DNA of 39,703 bases from Bacteroidetes bacterium GWE2_42_24 (GTDB lineage: Bacteria > Bacteroidota > Bacteroidia > Bacteroidales > TTA-H9), in NCBI GenBank assembly GCA_001768515.1, contig MEOA01000046.1:1-39703 (forward strand). Direction: 5' to 3'. This document shows, one piece after another, positions 17,685-26,720 of this stretch; position 1 is the stretch's first letter; every line of letters begins with the position of its first letter. The position numbers and the translations under genes are program-made. Below the pieces are notes generated by a model. That model worked only from the letters and a program-made list of their open reading frames with translations, searched no databases and was not told where the DNA came from.

Positions 17685-20054
17685 TCAATCCGTTTTTTTC
17701 ATAAAAAAGAATGTTCCCCCTTCATGTTTGAACCCCTGTAGCTGACCAAACCGGGGTTTCTGTGAAGCGGTCTGTCCAACTCCTTTAATCACCTGTTGAG
17801 CAATCTCATCAATGGAAATACATGTCATCGGACAATCAAGCAGACTCTTGGCAAAGATGGAGGTAAAGGTAGAATTGTCGACCGCAAGCTCATACCCGGC
17901 CGACGAGAGTACTTGCGCCGAGCGGGCCTTACTGACTTTCCAGTCGTGGCAGTCAGCTTTGACATTTTCTGACGACCGCATTGCCAGAAAGAAAGAGGGG
18001 CCTGCCTCGCAGGCATCGGTAACAATCAGCAAGTGGTTCACTGAATTCTGATAAGGCTGAAGAGCCCCCTTCAACATATCGGTATTAAAATACGAGAACT
18101 CATCGTCACGGGTACCATCTACCGGAATCCAGTAACCTGTCCCAGTATTACTATAATACTTACCATGGCCTGCATACCAGATGATCAGGGAACTCACATG
18201 ATTTTTCAATACGAAGTCCCTCAGTTCGATGGCGAAGAACCGTTGCATCTGGTCATGTGTCATATTCTTTTTATGAATAATGTTATGAATCTGGTAGTTT
18301 GCCAGTGCATTCCGCATCATGGTTACATCACGTGAAGGTCCCTGAAGACTCGAAAGACTCTTGTATTCGCTGTTTTCAATAAAGACCAGCCAGGTTTTTC
18401 CCATCGGATTGTTTTCGAACATTGCTGCAGCATCCCTGTTTATAGTAAATTTTTTCGTGGCAACATTGCCCAGTATGTCTGTCACCACCACACTGATTGC
18501 ATCTTTATTTAACAAGTCGATATTGGCAGAAAAAGTAGGATTAAAAACAGAAGGATTGAAGCCTGCATTTACACCATCGATTGTTACAGAGGCAATCAGA
18601 CTCTCATCATTAATAGTTCCTTCGAAGTACTGAAACTGTGCATTTCGTTCAATAAAGAGTTCACCGTTGTCGGAGGCCATCGGATTCATCATGTAAATCA
18701 CGGGAGGATCTACTTCAGTACGCCGGATGACGTATCGTTGATTCATCACATTATCGTATACATCAGAAACTTCAAACACAATATCCATTTGTTCGCCGGG
18801 TTCAAAGGGGATGGTAAAAGTGTTGTTCTTTTCCACGACACCATCCATCAACTCAATTCGCTTCCCGTTAATGGTCATGTACTTGACGGCGCTCTCATCA
18901 ATCACCTTTCCCCTGAGTTCAATTTTCTCAACCCCCTTAATAATATCAAGGGTTCCTTTTTCCCGTTCCACAGGATCGGTAAAGGTGAGGGTGGGCTTAT
19001 CCGATTCCTTATTCAGGTCAAATACACGCTTATGTGCAAGATCATTCTTGTCGGCAAGCTCCTTGTTGCCGGCAGTCATCCCGATAAAGGTCAGATAGTC
19101 GGCTGTAGCCTTTTCTTTCTGGAAAATATCTTCATAACACACTCCCCGCAGGTAATAGGTCTCAGGTGAGGCATTCCCGAGGGAGATTGCATGGTTCAGA
19201 TCGGCAATGGCTGTTGTATGCTGATTGAATTCCCTGGCGAGCGTTGCCCGGTAGAAATACATCTCACCAATATCAGCAGCATCAGGATACAAAGTTAGTA
19301 TTCGGGCCATGTCGGTCAGGGCGCTCATATAATCCTTTTGCTGATGATACACTCTGGCCCGGACAAGGAGCGCCTGACGATCGTTCTCTGAGAGTTTGAG
19401 GGCATCATTGGCGACACCAAGAGCCTGTACGTATTTTTTTTGCTCATAGAGAGATTGCGCCAGCCCAACAGTTGCTTCAAGATACTTCGGATTATCATCA
19501 AGCGCCTTCCTGAAATCTCCCTCTGAAAGGCCAAAATTCCGCGTCAGGTAGTAGATGCGTCCACGATTGTAATAATTCACAGGCGTCTTCTTTAGCACCA
19601 AAGCACGGTCTGCCTCGGTGATAGCCTCATCATACCGTTTCAACCCAATAAGCGCCGTAACAAGGTAATTCGTAGCATCCAGGTCTTTGCCCTTCAACTG
19701 TAATGCCTTGCGCAGCGAAACCACTGCCTCTTCATATTGCCCTGCTTCAACATTAAGCCGCCCTGAAATATTTGGCCAATCAAACTCTTTGGGCTCAATG
19801 GCCGTCGCCCTGTCATAGTCGGCAATGGCCTCTTTATAATTCTTCATGGACTCGTAAATCTGTGCCCTCGCAACATATGCATCGGTGAGGTTGGGATCTA
19901 GCTCTATGGCTTTCGTATATGAATTTAAAGCCTCCATCTGATTACCCGCCTTCACAAAAGCCTTGCCTGCTTTCATCTGCGATTTGGCTGTCTGGCCTAT
20001 GGTCCCAGCAGAAATCAGGATTGCTCCCATAATTATCAACACTCTCCGTATCAT
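17685..20054 (-). CDS. Exported TPR protein with C-terminal caspase-like (C14) domain
   Basis: Protein of 789 aa. A signal peptide (MIRRVLIIMGAILISAGTIG) is followed by about ten tetratricopeptide repeats (residues ~25-330, e.g. GNQMEALNSYTKAIELDPN). A beta-rich region (~360-545) with tandem Ig-like segments comes next. The C-terminal caspase-fold peptidase starts near KTWLVFIENSEY. The catalytic dyad is intact: H630 in IIWYAGHGKYY and C682 in LIVTDACEAG. Bacterial members of this kind (metacaspase/orthocaspase-like) cleave proteins during stress, development or defence. The gene is co-oriented with, and 110 bases upstream of, the SiaA-like phosphatase, so a shared signalling role is possible. 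It is predicted to be periplasmic because of the leader, which is unusual for a defence caspase. The target is unknown. Confidence 0.88.
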   Translation of the reverse strand: MIRRVLIIMGAILISAGTIGQTAKSQMKAGKAFVKAGNQMEALNSYTKAIELDPNLTDAYVARAQIYESMKNYKEAIADYDRATAIEPKEFDWPNISGRLNVEAGQYEEAVVSLRKALQLKGKDLDATNYLVTALIGLKRYDEAITEADRALVLKKTPVNYYNRGRIYYLTRNFGLSEGDFRKALDDNPKYLEATVGLAQSLYEQKKYVQALGVANDALKLSENDRQALLVRARVYHQQKDYMSALTDMARILTLYPDAADIGEMYFYRATLAREFNQHTTAIADLNHAISLGNASPETYYLRGVCYEDIFQKEKATADYLTFIGMTAGNKELADKNDLAHKRVFDLNKESDKPTLTFTDPVEREKGTLDIIKGVEKIELRGKVIDESAVKYMTINGKRIELMDGVVEKNNTFTIPFEPGEQMDIVFEVSDVYDNVMNQRYVIRRTEVDPPVIYMMNPMASDNGELFIERNAQFQYFEGTINDESLIASVTIDGVNAGFNPSVFNPTFSANIDLLNKDAISVVVTDILGNVATKKFTINRDAAAMFENNPMGKTWLVFIENSEYKSLSSLQGPSRDVTMMRNALANYQIHNIIHKKNMTHDQMQRFFAIELRDFVLKNHVSSLIIWYAGHGKYYSNTGTGYWIPVDGTRDDEFSYFNTDMLKGALQPYQNSVNHLLIVTDACEAGPSFFLAMRSSENVKADCHDWKVSKARSAQVLSSAGYELAVDNSTFTSIFAKSLLDCPMTCISIDEIAQQVIKGVGQTASQKPRFGQLQGFKHEGGTFFFMKKTD

Positions 20055-20307
20055 AATCTGCTAATTTTAAGGTTGTACAATAATTACCAGAAGTAAAGAT
20101 ACATCAATATCTTCCATAATTCAATATTTACCATCCACCAAACTAAAATGGCAAGTGACTATACGACATTTCGGCAGAATCTCAGGGAAATTTCAGGAAA
20201 AAATCAGTTAACATGCTTCTTGCCAAACTCCGGCGTAATACCCTATCACATCGCCAAAGAAAAAGTTACACTATTTTTAGTAAGTTTGTCTGACTAATAC
20301 AACGACC

Positions 20308-21714
20308 ATGAAAACACATTCCGCTATTTCGGGTACAACCATTGCCGCACCAGCTACTGCTTCTGGCGAAGGTGCCATATCGCTGATCAGGGTAAGCGGT
20401 CCGAAAGCCGTCGAACTGGTTGACAACCTGTTTAAGGCCGCCAACCGGAATACAACACTTCGCGATGCAGCGCCCTATTCTGTTCACTACGGCCGCATTG
20501 AGCACCCCACTACCGGGATTCTCGACGAAGTGCTGGTTACTGTATTCCGGTCACCACGTTCTTATACCGGTGAAGACATGGTGGAAATCAGTTGCCATGG
20601 ATCTTCCTATATCAGGCAGAAACTGCTTGAACTGATTACAGGTGAAGGGGCTCAACTGGCAGCACCGGGTGAATTTACCCTCAGAGCCTTCCTGAACGGG
20701 AAAATGGATCTCTCGCAGGCTGAGGCTGTAGCCGACCTGATTGCCTCCGAATCGGAAGCTTCGCACCACATCGCGATGAATCAGCTAAGGGGTGGCTTTT
20801 CATCCAAAATTGCTGCCTTACGTGAAAAGCTGGTCAATTTTGCCTCACTCATCGAACTTGAACTCGACTTTAGTGAAGAAGATGTAGAATTTGCCGACCG
20901 CACTGCCTTCAGGCAACTACTTAGTGATATGCGGTCAGAAGTGCAGAAACTGATCGACTCATTCAAACTGGGCAATGCTGTCAGGAAAGGAATACCAGTC
21001 ACCATTGCCGGGAAACCAAATGTTGGCAAATCAACCCTGCTCAACGCCCTGCTCAACGACGAAAGGGCCATCGTATCTGAAACCCCCGGGACAACACGTG
21101 ATACCATCGAAGATACCATGGTCATAAACGGCTATAACTTCCGGTTTATCGATACGGCAGGCATCAGGCACACCAACGACGAAATCGAGTCGATGGGGAT
21201 TGAGCGAACACTCAAGGCCATCGAACAATCGCTTGTGGTCATCTACCTCTTCGACATGACAACCATTACACCTCAGGACATTGAAAACGAACTCCGGTTC
21301 TTCAGCACCATCGGGGGGCATGAAGACCGCACCTATATACTGGCGGCCAACAAAACCGACCTCCTCGGGGAAGCTCCATCCCAACTGGTGACCCTGCTTG
21401 AAATGGACATGATCTTCATTTCCGCCAAACGACATGAAAACCTCAACCTCATCACCAACAGACTGCTTTCGGTAGTCAGCCAACTGAAGATCGATGATAG
21501 TCCCGCGGTGTGCAATGTCAGGCACCTCGATGCCCTTCAAAGAACACTGACAGCCATCGATGCCATCGAAACAGGACTACAGGGCAACCTCCCCGCCGAC
21601 CTCCTCTCTGTAGATGTACGTCAGGCATTACACTATCTGGGTGAAATCACAGGAACCATTACCAACGATGAACTACTCGGAAATATCTTTTCAAAATTCT
21701 GTATCGGGAAGTGA
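20308..21714 (+). CDS. mnmE: tRNA modification GTPase MnmE
   Basis: Cytoplasmic GTPase that, with MnmG, installs the (carboxymethyl)aminomethyl group at U34 of certain tRNAs. The 468-aa length is normal. The N-terminal tetrahydrofolate-binding domain begins TIAAPATASGEGAISLIRVSG and includes SYTGEDMVEISCHGS. The helical domain holds an inserted Ras-like G domain: G1 GKPNVGKST, G2 TPGTTRDT, G3 DTAG, G4 NKTD. The protein ends with the conserved FCIGK, whose cysteine is family-typical. The start at 20308 gives MKTHSAISGTTIAAPA, a slightly long lead-in. It is transcribed alone, divergently from the caspase gene, and followed by a strong terminator. It is the clearest core gene in the window. Confidence 0.97.
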   Translation: MKTHSAISGTTIAAPATASGEGAISLIRVSGPKAVELVDNLFKAANRNTTLRDAAPYSVHYGRIEHPTTGILDEVLVTVFRSPRSYTGEDMVEISCHGSSYIRQKLLELITGEGAQLAAPGEFTLRAFLNGKMDLSQAEAVADLIASESEASHHIAMNQLRGGFSSKIAALREKLVNFASLIELELDFSEEDVEFADRTAFRQLLSDMRSEVQKLIDSFKLGNAVRKGIPVTIAGKPNVGKSTLLNALLNDERAIVSETPGTTRDTIEDTMVINGYNFRFIDTAGIRHTNDEIESMGIERTLKAIEQSLVVIYLFDMTTITPQDIENELRFFSTIGGHEDRTYILAANKTDLLGEAPSQLVTLLEMDMIFISAKRHENLNLITNRLLSVVSQLKIDDSPAVCNVRHLDALQRTLTAIDAIETGLQGNLPADLLSVDVRQALHYLGEITGTITNDELLGNIFSKFCIGK

Positions 21715-21758
21715 TCAGCGCAAAACAACCCTATACCAAACCATTAATACACCTATTC

Positions 21759-21784
21759 AAAGCCCTGTTCGACAGGGCTTTTTA
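21759..21784 (+). terminator. Rho-independent terminator after mnmE
   Basis: AAGCCCTG at 21760-21767 pairs with CAGGGCTT at 21773-21780 around the loop TTCGA; an outer A-T pair extends the stem to nine. TTT follows. It lies 45 bases after the mnmE stop codon. Confidence 0.85.
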
Positions 21785-22052
21785 TGCGTTGAAAGATAGG
21801 TTTGTTTTGCGTTGTAAATTGACTGTCTATTGAATTATTTTACCCTTGTTGTATGAATGATCGTCAGTGCTAACGGAAAAGCCCTTCATTCCCCTGTAAA
21901 AAAAATCACCCACCGGAGAAGTAATCGCTACAGTTTCACTTTAATCCTTTAAAATGCCATACGAGAACTGTACCACTGATTACTGATAATTCAACGTCGG
22001 GTTCTACTTATATCCGATACTGTTCTGGTTGCTTCACCAGGAAACAATTCCA
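21785..22052. other. Intergenic region, nothing recognised
   Basis: About 270 bases between the mnmE terminator and the end of the convergent sulfur operon. No open frame, RNA gene or second clear terminator was seen. Confidence 0.5.
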
Positions 22053-23249
22053 TCAGCAACCACCTTTGATCTTCGACTTTTTGACGATCACCGGCGCAGA
22101 TGAATTTTTAAGTGCATCGACCAGCCGCATCATGTCAGCAGCAGCTTTTTGCCTGAAATTATATACATTAACCTCTTGTTTGTCAGCACCAGGCCCGGGA
22201 GGCAAAATATCTGTGAACGTACTCTTAAATGCCGACGACGACCCCATAAGAATATAATTGTCAGCCTTACCGAGATTACATGCCTTTAAGTACCCTATTC
22301 TGGCAGTTCGCTGATCATCGGCGTAAATGTAATTTGTCTTGTGCTCCTGGTCGAGGATTGTCTGCCATTGCCTGTCATTCATCTTGTCAGACGGAATGTT
22401 TATAGCAAGAGGCAGATGGTAGGCTTTAAAAGCTTCGGGTGCCCGAACATCAATGATATTAATCCTGTAATAATTATTAATGATTTCGACTGCCAGTTTA
22501 TCTGCCGGCACCTCTACTTGTGCAAAATCGGCTCTGGCAAGATCATTATTGATCCTTGCCTCCAAACGACTCTGCTTATCAGGCAGGATGGCAGTGATAA
22601 TCAAAACCAGGAAAGCAAATCCAACAGCAAACGAATACTTAAACAATCTTGTTGCAGGCGATTTCGTCTGGTTACCATTTACCCGGTTTTCAACCTTCCG
22701 CGTGAAATAAAACGTGATAACAGCAATTGCCGTGAGAAGAAAGGCGAACACAATTTTTGACATTCCCAGCTTTTCGTTGATCAGAACAGGCCCCCAGGCC
22801 TCTGCAAGATAGATTTTTTCAAACAATGGGTATCCTTCTGCAAAAGCCAGTACTCCCAATGCCGATCCAACGACAAATGCCATCCCGTCAACTTTACCGA
22901 TTGAAGCAGCACAAATACCGGTACCGGGACAGAAACCTCCTATGATGAACCCTAATCCCATGATGGCTCCACCAATCATTGCTGACCAAAGAAATGTAGG
23001 ATTAATATAGATAAGGCTCAAATCGAGTAATCCCAACCGGTCAAGGAACAAAACCCCGATCATTGCAGTTACCCCGGCTGTAAAAAACACTTTAAGCACA
23101 GTAAAATCATAACCGTAGAACAAACCAACCAATTTTCTGGTTGAAGAAAAACCAGCCTGTTCCAATACAAATCCAAATCCTATCCCGGAAATCAATGCAA
23201 TGATCAGATTGAACTCATTGCTGATAATAAATGGTACTAATGGTCCCAT
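22053..23249 (-). CDS. YeeE/YedE-family transporter fused to a degenerate rhodanese domain
   Basis: Inner-membrane protein of about 398 aa. The first ~210 residues are a YeeE/YedE (thiosulfate-transporter type) membrane domain with the conserved cysteine motif GGFCPGTGIC and several glycine-rich helices (GIGFGFVLEQAGFSS). A last helix leads into a rhodanese-like domain (about 240-360; INIIDVRAPEAFKAYHLPLA). Its active loop reads YIYADDQRTAR, where active rhodaneses have a cysteine at the alanine position, so sulfur transfer in the usual way is not expected. The protein ends KIKGGC, placing a cysteine at the very C terminus. A TTG at 23267 extends the frame, but the ATG at 23249 follows the upstream stop by 5 bases and is preferred. 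It is the last gene of the sulfur operon; the cargo is probably thiosulfate or another reduced sulfur species. Confidence 0.85.
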   Translation of the reverse strand: MGPLVPFIISNEFNLIIALISGIGFGFVLEQAGFSSTRKLVGLFYGYDFTVLKVFFTAGVTAMIGVLFLDRLGLLDLSLIYINPTFLWSAMIGGAIMGLGFIIGGFCPGTGICAASIGKVDGMAFVVGSALGVLAFAEGYPLFEKIYLAEAWGPVLINEKLGMSKIVFAFLLTAIAVITFYFTRKVENRVNGNQTKSPATRLFKYSFAVGFAFLVLIITAILPDKQSRLEARINNDLARADFAQVEVPADKLAVEIINNYYRINIIDVRAPEAFKAYHLPLAINIPSDKMNDRQWQTILDQEHKTNYIYADDQRTARIGYLKACNLGKADNYILMGSSSAFKSTFTDILPPGPGADKQEVNVYNFRQKAAADMMRLVDALKNSSAPVIVKKSKIKGGC

Positions 23250-23254
23250 GTCAA

Positions 23255-23773
23255 TTATTTTAACCAAAGTTTTCTAAAGAAATAAGCAAAAGCATAACCC
23301 GAACCAAAAATGGCAATCATGGTAATAATACCACCAAACGACATCACTGCCATTCCGCTCAATGCAGCTCCACTGGTACAGCCGCGTCCAAGCTGTGAGC
23401 CCAATCCAAACAAGGCCCCTCCAATCACAGCGGCGATAATCCTGGTACGATTGGTGATACGGGGACCATGTTCAAGCTTGATTCCAACACGGTTGGATAT
23501 TACACCCGATAAGAACGCCCCGATAAGAATGCCTGTCACCTCAAAAACGAGCCAATCATGCAATGGTCCGTTTGGATGTTCCTCTCCGTATGTTTTTATA
23601 TAGGCCGTATTCTCTGAATGCTCAGGAGCCACCTTCATAACAGAAGAAAGTACAACACTCTTCACTGCTCCACTCGCTCCTAAACCACGTCCGGTGACAT
23701 AGATTGTTCCCAACAAAACCATGCCAAGTAAAAAACCGGCGAGATAAGGATTCATATAGCTTTGCTTCTTCAT
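23255..23773 (-). CDS. YeeE/YedE-family sulfur transporter, small subunit
   Basis: Membrane protein of 172 aa with about four hydrophobic helices. It carries the family cysteine motif in GLGSQLGRGCTSGAALSGMAV and a GRGLGASGAVK turn near the start. A soluble loop (about 45-75) separates the first and second helices. Two half-size YeeE/YedE proteins encoded side by side is a common arrangement; together with the downstream fused protein they probably form one transporter for thiosulfate-like sulfur. The start codon overlaps the stop of the cytochrome b gene in an ATGA, so translation is coupled. Confidence 0.87.
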   Translation of the reverse strand: MKKQSYMNPYLAGFLLGMVLLGTIYVTGRGLGASGAVKSVVLSSVMKVAPEHSENTAYIKTYGEEHPNGPLHDWLVFEVTGILIGAFLSGVISNRVGIKLEHGPRITNRTRIIAAVIGGALFGLGSQLGRGCTSGAALSGMAVMSFGGIITMIAIFGSGYAFAYFFRKLWLK

Positions 23774-24420
23774 TTTTTATCCTGTTTTTTTTCGTTACTG
23801 ACCGAGGAATCATCCTCTTCTTCTATTTCTTCATACCCGGTTATCATCGCTTTTATATTTGAAGTCGGCGTCTCGCCTGTGGTGGTCATATATACATGGA
23901 CAACAAGAAATATCATCAGCAAAATTGCCCCCATGGTATGCCAAAATGCAATACTTGCAAGGGGATAGTCTTCAACTACAATCAAATTATTTTGATCGAT
24001 GGTCTTATACAACATGTAAAGTATCCCTGAAATAACTGTCATAGGGATCAGAACCAGTTTAAAACCGAGATAAACAATTCGCTGCAATGGATTTAGCTTA
24101 CTCAGTTCGGTCTTTATTGAAGGGTGTGGTTCTCCTTTGAAAATTCCTGACAGATAGTAATTGATCTGTTCCTTTAAAAGCTTAGTGGTAGGGATATACT
24201 GCCGCCATTCTCCGGTTGTGAAATGCCAGAATATGGAAAAAATGATCAACCCGATCAAGAGCCAGGAAGCAGTACGATGAAACTCGGCCGCCTTCCCGAA
24301 CCCAAATACACTGAAAGAACCATGAACCTCAAAACCAGTCAATGCCAAAAACAAAATCAATGAAGCCTGCGACCAGTGCCAGAAGCGTTCAAATCCCTTA
24401 TAAATATACACGTTACGCAT
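23770..24420 (-). CDS. Membrane cytochrome b (b561/thiosulfate-reductase cytochrome b type)
   Basis: Four-helix diheme cytochrome b of 216 aa that would pass quinol electrons to the octaheme cytochrome encoded upstream. Candidate heme-ligand histidines sit in FERFWHWSQ, AAEFHRTASW, IFWHFTTGEW, SIAFWHTMGA and LVVHVYMTTTG. The C-terminal tail is acidic then basic (EEIEEEDDSS ... KKQDKK) and cytoplasmic. The family also serves Ni-Fe hydrogenases and formate dehydrogenases; the neighbours argue for sulfur-oxyanion reduction. It lies 45 bases after the octaheme gene and overlaps the next gene by 4 bases. Confidence 0.87.
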   Translation of the reverse strand: MRNVYIYKGFERFWHWSQASLILFLALTGFEVHGSFSVFGFGKAAEFHRTASWLLIGLIIFSIFWHFTTGEWRQYIPTTKLLKEQINYYLSGIFKGEPHPSIKTELSKLNPLQRIVYLGFKLVLIPMTVISGILYMLYKTIDQNNLIVVEDYPLASIAFWHTMGAILLMIFLVVHVYMTTTGETPTSNIKAMITGYEEIEEEDDSSVSNEKKQDKK

Positions 24421-24465
24421 AATCTTTTTACCTTATATTAATCTGACTTATATTCGTTATCCTGT

Positions 24466-26070
24466 TCATTCCCCCGGCTTACCCTCATCATAACTGACGA
24501 TTTGCTTTTCATATCTCTGCCGATAGTTTTTTGTAAAAATTCTGATCAGTGCATGACCAAAAACGGCAGCCAAAGTCAGCATAAACATCCAGTAACCAAT
24601 ACTGTCTTGTAACCTATTCCGGTCACGCCCGGGGAGGTAAAAACCTGTTAACTTCGCGAGACGGCCATTTTCGCGGGTATGACATTCGGTACAACCAACG
24701 GCTTGCCCCTTGGGTGCAACCATGTGGTTTAACGGCCAATACATTTCGGTCTCAACAAAACCATACTGTCCGCTATAAGGGAGGCCGGCTTCTTTCATAC
24801 CGGCGGCTACTGCTTCATCCCATTTAAAATCCTTCCAGAAAGCGCTATCACCGGCTGTCTCACCATAGAGTTTTGGTTGTACCAACCGATTATAAACCTT
24901 GTCGTATATCTGGTCGCCAGTATGGATTTTCACAGGAATTATTTTTGATAATCTGTCATGATACGAACCATTCAATCTATTCATTTTTACCGGGACTGAT
25001 TGAATGGTATCGCCCAGCAGATATTGATCTGCCGTACCATTAAACCAGATATAATCGGGCTTTACATTCCGCGCCCACTTAAAGGAACCCTTGATCGACA
25101 GATAAGTGTGATTGCCTAAGGAATCATCATCCTCATATGGCTTCCCATCCTTCAATTTTCCTGCATCAGACCATTTCCAGGCCATCTTTGTTGAGTTTAC
25201 CTTCGCGTATTCCGGAATATGACAGGCCTGACATGAAACCTTTGAGCTATGGCGATTCAGAACATCGCTCAGGTGTGCTGAATTTGTATGACATTGCTCA
25301 CAAGTGACACGATTGGTGTTGTCGGTCGAAACTGAGTATAACTTTCCAAGTATCTGGTGGTTCTCAGCCGAATGACAAGCAACACATTCCAAATTCAGCC
25401 CGTTGGCTCCCATGTGAACATCCACATCACGACTGCACGAGAGTTGTGCACTTTCCAGATCGCCATGCTTCACATTATTGCCTCCACCACTGAAAAAGTG
25501 GCACGAGCCGCAATTACTTTTTTGCGGCAAACCAACACTCTGCGCCACGTGTTCAAGGTTTACAGTCCGATCCGGATAGCCGGCCATGGATGCCCCTTTC
25601 AGATATTCCTCGCTGTTATCATGGCAAACCATACAATCAACATTCCGTGTGTTGTTAAAATCATATTGACTATCAGTCATTCCATAACCAATATGGCATT
25701 TTGCACAGGATTTCTGATTGGAGTTTGTTCCCAGACAAAAATTATTCATCACGTTCTTCTTACCGGCAGAGGAGATCCCCCGTCCTTCAACATAAGATAC
25801 GCGCTCCCAGTTCCAATGTGAAGAAGCCATCACCTCTTTGTGCGTCTCGGTATGACAAGACAGACAGGCTTCCGTCACCTCCTGTGGCGTTTCAAATTTC
25901 TTTTGCAGGGCAGGGAGCTTCCTATGATCAACCGATGGAACTGCCTTAAACACGTATTTATGCTTCAGCTCTTCAAGTTTTAGATTATAATCATCTTCGT
26001 CATGAAATACATTCACCATTATTAGTGTAAGGATCAAGACAACGGCAACTGACAACAGGTACTTTAGCAT
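24466..26070 (-). CDS. Octaheme c-type cytochrome, tetrathionate-reductase (OTR) family
   Basis: Periplasmic multiheme reductase of 534 aa anchored at both ends. An N-terminal hydrophobic segment (LLSVAVVLILTLIMVNVF) may be an uncleaved anchor. Eight CxxCH heme sites are at about 69, 122, 146, 187, 229, 257, 280 and 460. A C-terminal helix (IGYWMFMLTLAAVFGHALI) follows at ~484-505. The count and the long gap before heme 8 match the octaheme tetrathionate reductase family, whose Shewanella member reduces tetrathionate and also nitrite or hydroxylamine in vitro. With cytochrome b and YeeE transporters downstream, reduction of tetrathionate or related sulfur compounds with uptake of the product is likely. 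It is first in the operon. The substrate is inferred from family and context. Confidence 0.9.
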   Translation of the reverse strand: MLKYLLSVAVVLILTLIMVNVFHDEDDYNLKLEELKHKYVFKAVPSVDHRKLPALQKKFETPQEVTEACLSCHTETHKEVMASSHWNWERVSYVEGRGISSAGKKNVMNNFCLGTNSNQKSCAKCHIGYGMTDSQYDFNNTRNVDCMVCHDNSEEYLKGASMAGYPDRTVNLEHVAQSVGLPQKSNCGSCHFFSGGGNNVKHGDLESAQLSCSRDVDVHMGANGLNLECVACHSAENHQILGKLYSVSTDNTNRVTCEQCHTNSAHLSDVLNRHSSKVSCQACHIPEYAKVNSTKMAWKWSDAGKLKDGKPYEDDDSLGNHTYLSIKGSFKWARNVKPDYIWFNGTADQYLLGDTIQSVPVKMNRLNGSYHDRLSKIIPVKIHTGDQIYDKVYNRLVQPKLYGETAGDSAFWKDFKWDEAVAAGMKEAGLPYSGQYGFVETEMYWPLNHMVAPKGQAVGCTECHTRENGRLAKLTGFYLPGRDRNRLQDSIGYWMFMLTLAAVFGHALIRIFTKNYRQRYEKQIVSYDEGKPGE

Positions 26071-26128
26071 AGCATTTTAATTTTTATCGCCAATTTTTAT
26101 GAACGTATGCTCAATTTAAATCAGGCGG

Positions 26129-26136
26129 CAAATATA
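26129..26136 (-). promoter_or_regulatory. Candidate -7 promoter element (TATATTTG) of the sulfur operon
   Basis: On the minus strand TATATTTG matches TAnnTTTG and lies 58 bases upstream of the octaheme cytochrome start. No clear -33 TTTG is visible at normal spacing; the upstream 30 bases are nearly pure AT. Confidence 0.45.
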
Positions 26137-26313
26137 ATAATATATGCATATATTTCTATGTTTACCTGGAATTTTTTTATAAAAGGATGAACAATATCCT
26201 TGTTGATCCAAATGTGTAAACTGTAACAAACGAATTAAAAAGGGATTAAGCAAAAAGGGAATGACTGTCCCAATGTTATACATACCGTAAGAAGATTGAT
26301 TAACTGTCGAAAA

Positions 26314-26720
26314 TTAATTCTTAATTCTGTCAAACATCAGTCTGATCATTGCCAGATGCACCACCATTTGGCTGATTTCTGTATGATAATCAAAACATTA
26401 ACCTGGTCTCTACAGCTTTCAAACCAGGGGAATGTTCGTTCCACTATCAAGCGTTGTGGTAACACCTCAAACTCTTTGGAAAAATCATTTGGCTCTTTTC
26501 CTGGTGAAACTATCGCTTTCCATTCAAACGCTTTTTAGGTGATTTCAATCAATTCGCCGTTATCTACATCCTCCATTTGCCATTATTCGCGACGAAGCTG
26601 CGAAACCACCCCCGAGGCTCTGTAATGACCCTGAGCGCGCAGTTGCTGCCATATGCATTTGCCTCAGAGATAATTACTGCCAACAACAATCACGTGATGT
26701 TTCCTTAAAATCATCCCACG
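26314..26720 (-). pseudogene. Fossil IS5-family transposase, C-terminal half
   Basis: No intact frame exists, but reading the minus strand across frames recovers an IS5-type transposase tail. A first piece (near 26710-26650) reads like RKHHVIVVGSNYL and MHMAAT, matching the usual RKRHIIVDT...HAA region. Next comes RIMANGGC, the remnant of an ADGGYRG motif, then GELIEIT-stop-KAFEWKAIVSPGKEPN and EVLPQRLIVERTFPWFE, where VERT holds the catalytic glutamate of the DDE triad. After a frameshift the end reads VHLAMIRLMFDRIKN with a stop at 26314-26316. At least one stop and two frameshifts break it. The N-terminal half was not found. No terminal inverted repeats were identified. The element is long dead and marks an old insertion site. 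Confidence 0.75.

Noticed and set aside
17685..20054. Caspase/TPR protein as part of an anti-phage defence operon
   Set aside because: It has a signal peptide and Ig-like exported domains and no defence genes adjoin it; a periplasmic signalling or stress role fits better.
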